In this document: piece by piece, positions 23,818-27,695 of the stretch
Layout of the letters: each line of letters opens with the position of its first letter
Position numbering within the stretch: the first letter of the stretch is position 1
Origin: an uncultured beta proteobacterium
Lineage (GTDB): Bacteria; Pseudomonadota; Gammaproteobacteria; Burkholderiales; SG8-39
Direction: 5' to 3'
NCBI GenBank assembly: GCA_902826155.1
Contig: CADEDU010000077.1
Span: 1 to 27,695, forward strand
DNA: 27,695 nucleotides
Notes under the pieces: model-generated
What the model was told of the DNA's origin: nothing
Database searches by the model: none
The model's input: only the letters and a program-made list of their open reading frames with translations
Program-made: the position numbers and the translations under genes

Positions 23818-24782
23818 TCCACCTTCACGCCGGCGTTGTGGATCACGTCCTGCCACATCTTCAATTCGCTTTGCACGCGGCGCGTGAATGCCACCGGCGT
23901 GCTCGCGACGGCGCGAACGCCCTGAGCCGCGAAAGCGTCCTTGATCTTGTGCTTGGCTACGGCCTTCGCGATTTCCTGCGCGAGGCGCTCGACGATCGCG
24001 GGCGGGGTGCCTCCGGTCGTCATGAAGCCGAACCAGTAGATCATGTTGAAGTCCTTCAGCCCCGACTCGGCAAAGGTGGGCACTTCGGGAAGCAGCGGAT
24101 GGCGCTCGTTGCCTGCGATCGCGAGTCCGCGCGCGCGGCCGGCTTTGATGATCGGGCTGGCGGAGCCGACGCTCGACAGCGTGATATCGATCCAGCCCGC
24201 CGCGGTGTCCTGCAAAGCGGGCAGCACGCCCTTGAACGGAACATGCATCAGCTTGATGCCCGCCACCGTCTGGAAGTGTTCCATGCCCAGATGCGCCGAT
24301 GAACCTTGCCCCCCGGAGCCGAACGTCATGGTTGCCGGCTTGGCCTTGGCGGCATCGATGAACTCGCGCAGCGTTTTCGCGGCGAGGTCGAGGCGCGCGG
24401 TGATCATCGCCGGCGCTTCGGCTGCCACGCTCACTTGCGTGATGTCCTTGAGCGCGTCGAACGGAATCTTCGGATAGAGGCCCGGCGCGATCACGAACGA
24501 GTTGTCGATGAACAGCAGCTGGTAGCCGTCGGGCGCGGACTTGGCGACGGCATCGGTGCCGATGGTGCCGCCCGCGCCGCCGCGCGTCTCGACGATGAAC
24601 GGCTGGCCGAGCTGATCGGCCAACTCCGTGCCGATCGCACGGGCTGCGACTTCGGTGAACGAACCGGCGGCGAACGGCACCATGATCTTGACCGGTTTCG
24701 CGGGCCAGGCCTGCGCGTACGCGGCCAGCGGAGCGGCGAGCGCAAGCAGTATCGCGGCGCGCAGGATGGAATGGATGTGCAT
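23814..24782 (-). CDS. Bug/TctC-family periplasmic solute receptor (first)
   Basis: This receptor has 322 residues. A signal peptide (ending AAYAQ) is followed by the family start WPAKPVKIMVPFAAG, GGAGGTIGTDAVAKSAPDGY and the late PEVPTFAESGLKDF block. Bug receptors bind carboxylates such as citrate or aromatic acids and serve tripartite tricarboxylate transporters. No tctA/tctB membrane genes are in the window, so the partner is elsewhere. The ATG at 24782 has GGAGA upstream. The gene overlaps the aldolase start and follows the second receptor by 66 bases. Confidence 0.93.
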   Translation of the reverse strand: MHIHSILRAAILLALAAPLAAYAQAWPAKPVKIMVPFAAGSFTEVAARAIGTELADQLGQPFIVETRGGAGGTIGTDAVAKSAPDGYQLLFIDNSFVIAPGLYPKIPFDALKDITQVSVAAEAPAMITARLDLAAKTLREFIDAAKAKPATMTFGSGGQGSSAHLGMEHFQTVAGIKLMHVPFKGVLPALQDTAAGWIDITLSSVGSASPIIKAGRARGLAIAGNERHPLLPEVPTFAESGLKDFNMIYWFGFMTTGGTPPAIVERLAQEIAKAVAKHKIKDAFAAQGVRAVASTPVAFTRRVQSELKMWQDVIHNAGVKVE

Positions 24783-24848
24783 CGAATGGTCTCCGTAAAC
24801 GGCAGTGCGTTGTCAGTTGCTAGCGATCGCCTCGACGTGCGCGCCGAG

Positions 24849-25838
24849 TCAATCCACTTTCACGTTGGCGTCCTTCACGACACGCGACCACTTCGCCGCC
24901 TCGGTCTTCATGAACGTGCCGAATTCGGCGGGCGTGGTGGCCATCGGCTCGATGCCCTGCGCGACGAGCTTCTCGCGGACGTCGGGCCGCGCCAATTCCT
25001 TGGCAAGCGCGCCATGCAGTTGCTGCACGACGGCTGGTGGTGTGGCCGTCGGCACGACCATACCGTACCAGTTCACCGCTTCGAATCCGGGGATGGTTTC
25101 AGCCACCGTGGGTACGTCGGGCAGATTCGCGAGCCTCCTGGGGCCGGTGGTGGCCAGCGCCCGCAGCTTGCCGGCCTTGACGTGAGGCAGGCCGATCGCC
25201 ACCGCGTCGATGATGTACTGCACCTGCCCGGCGAGCAGATCGTTCAGTGCAGGGGCGCTGCCTTTGTACGGAACGTGCGCGGCCTTGAGTCCGGCTGCTT
25301 TGCTCAGCAGCTCGCACGCCAGATGCGGCAACCCGCCGCTTCCGCTGGTGCCGAAATTGATCTTGCCGGGATTGGCTTTGGCGTAGCTCGACAGCTCGGC
25401 GATGTTTTTTACCGGCAGCGCGCTATTGACGTAGACGAGGAACGATACCGAGGCGATCTGCGACAGCGGTACGAAATCGCGCTCGACATCGAACGGCAGC
25501 TTCGGATAGACGAACTGATTGATCGTGATGTTGCCGGTGGTGCCCAGGAACAGCGTGTGGCCGTCGGCCGATGCCTTCGCGACCGAATCCATCCCGACCG
25601 TGCCGCCTGCACCGGGCCGATTCTCGACGATTACCGGCTGGCCGAGGGTCTCGCCCAGGCCGGGGGCGATCAGGCGCGCGACGATGTCGATGCCGCCGCC
25701 GGGCGGGAAGCCGATCACGATGCGCACCGGGCGATTGGGAAACGTCTGTGCGACGGCACTGCCGGCCGCGCCCGCCAGCATGGTCGCGGTGATTGCCGCG
25801 TTGAGCATCGCGCCGACTACGCGTTTCGACAACATCAT
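24849..25838 (-). CDS. Bug/TctC-family periplasmic solute receptor (second, operon head)
   Basis: This receptor has 329 residues and is clearly a paralogue of the neighbouring one. A signal peptide (MMLSKRVVGAMLNAAITATM, then a cleavage near AVAQ) leads into TFPNRPVRIVIGFPPGGGID. RPGAGGTVGMDSVAKASADG and NLPDVPTVAETIPGFEAVNW follow. The ATG at 25838 is chosen because AAGGAGG, a very strong ribosome-binding site, lies 5 bases before it; the longer frame to 25913 covers the promoter. Two receptors in tandem suggest related substrates, or a duplication. It is divergent from the racemase-family gene at 25974. Confidence 0.94.
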   Translation of the reverse strand: MMLSKRVVGAMLNAAITATMLAGAAGSAVAQTFPNRPVRIVIGFPPGGGIDIVARLIAPGLGETLGQPVIVENRPGAGGTVGMDSVAKASADGHTLFLGTTGNITINQFVYPKLPFDVERDFVPLSQIASVSFLVYVNSALPVKNIAELSSYAKANPGKINFGTSGSGGLPHLACELLSKAAGLKAAHVPYKGSAPALNDLLAGQVQYIIDAVAIGLPHVKAGKLRALATTGPRRLANLPDVPTVAETIPGFEAVNWYGMVVPTATPPAVVQQLHGALAKELARPDVREKLVAQGIEPMATTPAEFGTFMKTEAAKWSRVVKDANVKVD

Positions 25839-25973
25839 GCCTGCCTCCTTGTATGCGTGTAGATCGGTCGCGCGCCGAAGAGATGCCGCGACCGGCCGGT
25901 GCAAGCGTAGCAAGTCCTGGCGGGGTTGCTAGACTCGGCGGCGCATACGAACAGTATCGAGGAGACACGTCCA

Positions 25974-26666
25974 ATGGCTACCCCGCTTCGCGTCGGCTTG
26001 ATGGTCCCGCAGAACAACACGACCATGGAGCACGAGATGCTTGCATGGTTGCCGCCGGGTTCGACGATCGATCTGGCACGTATCCCGCGTGGCAAAGGGC
26101 TGATGTCGAAGGAGACGATGCCTGCGTACCGCGCCGAGGCCTTGCGCCTTGCGCAGAAGTACGCGCGCGACGACATCGACGTGGTTGCCTACGGATGCAC
26201 CGCGGCGGGCTTCATCTCGGGGCCGGCGGGCGACGCATCGCTTGCCCGGGAACTTGCCGACGTGACCGGCAAGCCTGTCGTCACCACCGCACGTTCGATG
26301 GCGATCGCGCTGACCGAGCGGGCGCACGCGAAGAGCATCGTGCTCGTTACGCCGTATTCCGATGCGGTCAACCAGCAGCTCATGGTGTTCCTGACCGATG
26401 CGGACATCGCGGTCAAGCGCATGGCCACGTTCAACGCCAAGGACACCGACGCGCTCGGTCGGATCGAAGCGCACGAGGTCGAAACGCTTGCCCGCAAGAC
26501 GATGGCGCCAGGCAATGATGTCGATGCGCTGTTCATCGCCTGCTCGCAGTTGCCCACGGCGACGGTCCTCTCCGGACTGCAACGCGAGTTCGATCGGCCG
26601 GCGTGGTCTTCGATTCGCGCCACGGCCTGGCAGGCGCAGGAGGCGGTGAAGCGGGTGCCGGCTTAG
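25974..26666 (+). CDS. Maleate isomerase / Asp-Glu racemase superfamily enzyme
   Basis: This cytoplasmic enzyme has 230 residues. The two cysteines that act in this superfamily are present as YGCTAAGF (Cys75) and FIACSQLPTAT (Cys190). VGLMVPQNNTTMEHEM at the start, where N-N-T-T contacts carboxylates, fits maleate cis-trans isomerase and arylmalonate decarboxylase relatives. It would isomerise, racemise or decarboxylate a dicarboxylate. GGAGA precedes the ATG. It is divergent from the receptor-aldolase operon by 135 bp and probably shares its control region and pathway. Its stop overlaps the stop of the convergent transglutaminase gene. Confidence 0.87.
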   Translation: MATPLRVGLMVPQNNTTMEHEMLAWLPPGSTIDLARIPRGKGLMSKETMPAYRAEALRLAQKYARDDIDVVAYGCTAAGFISGPAGDASLARELADVTGKPVVTTARSMAIALTERAHAKSIVLVTPYSDAVNQQLMVFLTDADIAVKRMATFNAKDTDALGRIEAHEVETLARKTMAPGNDVDALFIACSQLPTATVLSGLQREFDRPAWSSIRATAWQAQEAVKRVPA

Positions 26667-27619
26667 GACTGGATCACCAGCTGTGCGATCAGCGCACCCA
26701 GCAGAGCGACAAGCAGGGCTGACAGCCCGACCACGGATCGGCGCAATTTTCCCAGCGCGTCGACAGCGGGCTGGTTCTCAGCCGTGACGATCAACAGCAG
26801 CCTGGGGTGCATTCCCAGCACCGTGGCGATGGCCTGCCCGATTCCGCCTGCGATCCGATTGCCGAGCTTGACCAGCGGGTGGGCGTCGTAGGTGAGCACA
26901 TCGTTGCCAAGCCAGAGGTACCACTCGTTAGCCCCGCGCCGGTAGTAGTCGATCGCCTTCGATCGGATCTCGTAGCCTGGACGGCCAGGGCCGTTCAGCG
27001 CGATCTCGAGCATCGGGCGCGTGCCCAGTAACGCCTGACGCGCCTCCAGAGCGGAAAGCGGCTGCTGCGTTTGCGGATCGATGGCGTGAAAGTTGTTGTA
27101 GACGTCGATCCAGCGCCATTGATTGTGCTGTCGATCGAATACCTCGACCGTGACGTGTCCGTGGCCGCCGAATCCGTCGAACGAGAATGCCCATTGGCGG
27201 GCGAACAGTCCGGCTACGTGTGCCAGGGCCAGATACACCTTGGCATGGTCGGCGCAATAGCCATGACCTTCCCGAATGCGCTGGTAGGTTGTCTCGAGGG
27301 ACGCTTGAATCGGCCCTTCGAACTTGGCGTTTTCGACCAGGTGCGTGGCGATCCGCAAGGCGTTGACCCAGTCGGATCCCCCGGCGTTCAGGCCGTGCTT
27401 GCGGACGGCTTCGGTGAAGAGATCCGGGGACCGATGGTGCTCGACGCGGAAGCCGGGCGGTGTTGCCGCAGGTGTCCAGGCGCACTGCGATTCGCTGCCC
27501 GATTTGCCGAGCAGGGCGTTGCGCACGCGCACCGGACCCGACGGTGGCCAAGCGCATCGCAGCAGCAGTCCCAGGACCACAGCGATGGCAATCGCGGTTA
27601 CCGCGATCCAGAGATTCAT
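26663..27619 (-). CDS. Membrane-anchored transglutaminase-like protein
   Basis: This protein has 318 residues. An N-terminal hydrophobic segment (WIAVTAIAIAVVLGLLL, 4-20) and a C-terminal one (GLSALLVALLGALIAQLVI) suggest anchoring at both ends. The central domain has the cysteine-protease-like transglutaminase triad: GYCADHAKVYL (Cys122), HGHVTVEVFD (His155) and WRWIDVYNN (Asp172). Such domains act as peptidases, transglutaminases or deamidases; the substrate is unknown. Its stop overlaps the convergent racemase-family stop by 3 bases (TTAG). No strong ribosome-binding site precedes the ATG at 27619. The region 27620-27695 shows no feature. Confidence 0.82.
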   Translation of the reverse strand: MNLWIAVTAIAIAVVLGLLLRCAWPPSGPVRVRNALLGKSGSESQCAWTPAATPPGFRVEHHRSPDLFTEAVRKHGLNAGGSDWVNALRIATHLVENAKFEGPIQASLETTYQRIREGHGYCADHAKVYLALAHVAGLFARQWAFSFDGFGGHGHVTVEVFDRQHNQWRWIDVYNNFHAIDPQTQQPLSALEARQALLGTRPMLEIALNGPGRPGYEIRSKAIDYYRRGANEWYLWLGNDVLTYDAHPLVKLGNRIAGGIGQAIATVLGMHPRLLLIVTAENQPAVDALGKLRRSVVGLSALLVALLGALIAQLVIQS

Positions 27620-27695
27620 CTACGCAGACGCCGACGCACTCACGTCTGCTAGTTTGCCACACCCCCCGGTGCTTCTATTGTCAGCATTGGTATGA

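Noticed and set aside
24306..25862. 518-codon plus-strand open frame opposite the two Bug receptors
   Set aside because: The receptors on the minus strand have full family motifs, signal peptides and strong ribosome-binding sites. The long frame spans the gap between them and is a codon-bias artefact.

Overview
The window is GC-rich and tightly packed, with little non-coding DNA. Paired Bug/TctC-type solute receptors, an HpcH/HpaI aldolase, OpgD and a PhoX-type phosphatase suggest a beta-proteobacterium, probably Burkholderiales-like. This is inferred from gene content only. I saw no rRNA, tRNA, CRISPR array, insertion sequence or phage gene.

Region 1 (1-5485, minus strand) is a high-affinity phosphate uptake operon in the order pstS-pstC-pstA-pstB-second pstS, followed by a gene cut by the window edge. 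No phoU or phoBR is present. Region 2 (5741-9770, plus strand) holds phoX, a PlcP-like metallophosphoesterase and an overlapping GT4 glycosyltransferase. The last two match the plcP-agt pair that replaces membrane phospholipids with glycolipids during phosphate starvation. Region 3 (9814-13687, minus strand) encodes a secreted 5'-nucleotidase, translationally coupled to a TPR protein whose trypsin-like domain has lost its catalytic triad, and a small exported protein. Region 4 (13784-19082, plus strand) is a Ugp-type ABC importer (ATPase, two permeases, binding protein) ending in a cytoplasmic GpdQ-like phosphodiesterase.

Pho-box-like 11-bp repeats lie before pstS, phoX and the ugp-type operon, with a weaker candidate before plcP. 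Together, regions 1-4 look like a phosphorus-scavenging and membrane-remodelling island: release phosphate outside (PhoX, 5'-nucleotidase), import it (Pst), import and cleave glycerophospho-compounds (Ugp-like plus GpdQ-like), and recover phosphate from the cell's own phospholipids (PlcP/Agt).

Region 5 (19199-20445) is accessory: a TIR-domain membrane protein preceded by a hairpin and a possible 25-codon coupled ORF. Region 6 (20473-25838, minus strand) contains opgD and a catabolic operon (two Bug receptors, an HpcH/HpaI aldolase, a LigI-like amidohydrolase), divergent from a maleate isomerase/Asp-Glu racemase-family gene (25974-26666). Region 7 is a membrane-anchored transglutaminase-like protein converging on that gene.
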